From: Bacteroidota bacterium
GTDB lineage: Bacteria; Bacteroidota; Bacteroidia; Bacteroidales; UBA4417
Length of the DNA stretch: 6,442 nucleotides
NCBI GenBank assembly: GCA_020048595.1
Contig: JAIFMH010000305.1
Coordinates: forward strand, 1-6,442
Reading direction: 5' to 3'
Shown here: positions 6,386 through 6,442 of the stretch, piece after piece
Layout: each line of letters starts with the position of its first letter
Position numbering within the stretch: the first letter of the stretch is position 1
The notes under the pieces: model-generated
The model's database searches: none
Seen by the model: the letters and a program-made list of their open reading frames with translations, nothing else
What the model was told of the DNA's origin: nothing
Position numbers and translations under genes: made by a program

Positions 6386-6442
6386 ACGGTTTTACTTTGA
6401 AATATCGCCTCCTGAATTTTAAAATAGTAGTCCGCAATATTA

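Noticed and set aside
6163..6442. Minus-strand frame open from the right edge into the peptidase gene
   Set aside because: It is antisense to the peptidase C terminus and shows no family features; a convergent overlap of over 200 bases is unlikely.

Overview
The window looks like chromosomal DNA of a member of the Bacteroidota. The signs are moderate-to-low GC, no Shine-Dalgarno sequences ahead of the genes, matches to the Bacteroidota -7 promoter box (TAnnTTTG), and proteins typical of that phylum: a TolC/adaptor pair with a MacA-like adaptor, and a secreted M1 metallopeptidase with a GAMEH motif. Genus and species cannot be read from the sequence. Most of it is ordinary; I found no clear sign of a new system.

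Layout, left to right. (1) Positions 1-221, minus strand: the N-terminal 73 codons of a crotonase-family enzyme (enoyl-CoA hydratase-like), cut by the window edge, with a good promoter match at 269-300. (2) 354-1061, minus strand: complete tsaB, needed for the tRNA t6A modification. (3) 1062-1369: a gene-free stretch of 308 bases with a possible tsaB promoter, a nested inverted-repeat element of about 150 bases (1158-1310) and a perfect 14-bp terminator hairpin (1321-1352). (4) 1370-2734, minus strand: a complete periplasmic adaptor (membrane fusion protein) of a tripartite efflux pump. (5) 2799-4180, minus strand: a TolC-type outer-membrane efflux gene that is broken near 3404-3412 by a frame change. 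Comparison of its two internal repeats suggests that about 70 bases are also missing at the break. (6) 4181-4267: an 87-base divergent intergenic region with a -7 box for the efflux genes. (7) 4268-6385, plus strand: a complete secreted M1-family zinc metallopeptidase. (8) 6386-6442: a short tail with no supported gene.

On the minus strand the broken tolC-like gene is followed 64 bases later by the adaptor gene and then by the terminator, so the two look like one transcription unit. No inner-membrane transporter partner (ABC or RND) lies in the window: the terminator closes the unit right after the adaptor, and the other side is a divergent peptidase. tsaB and the crotonase gene are housekeeping or metabolic neighbours with no visible link to efflux.

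The observations most worth checking are the break in the tolC-like gene (real deletion or assembly error) and the nested inverted-repeat element between tsaB and the adaptor terminator.
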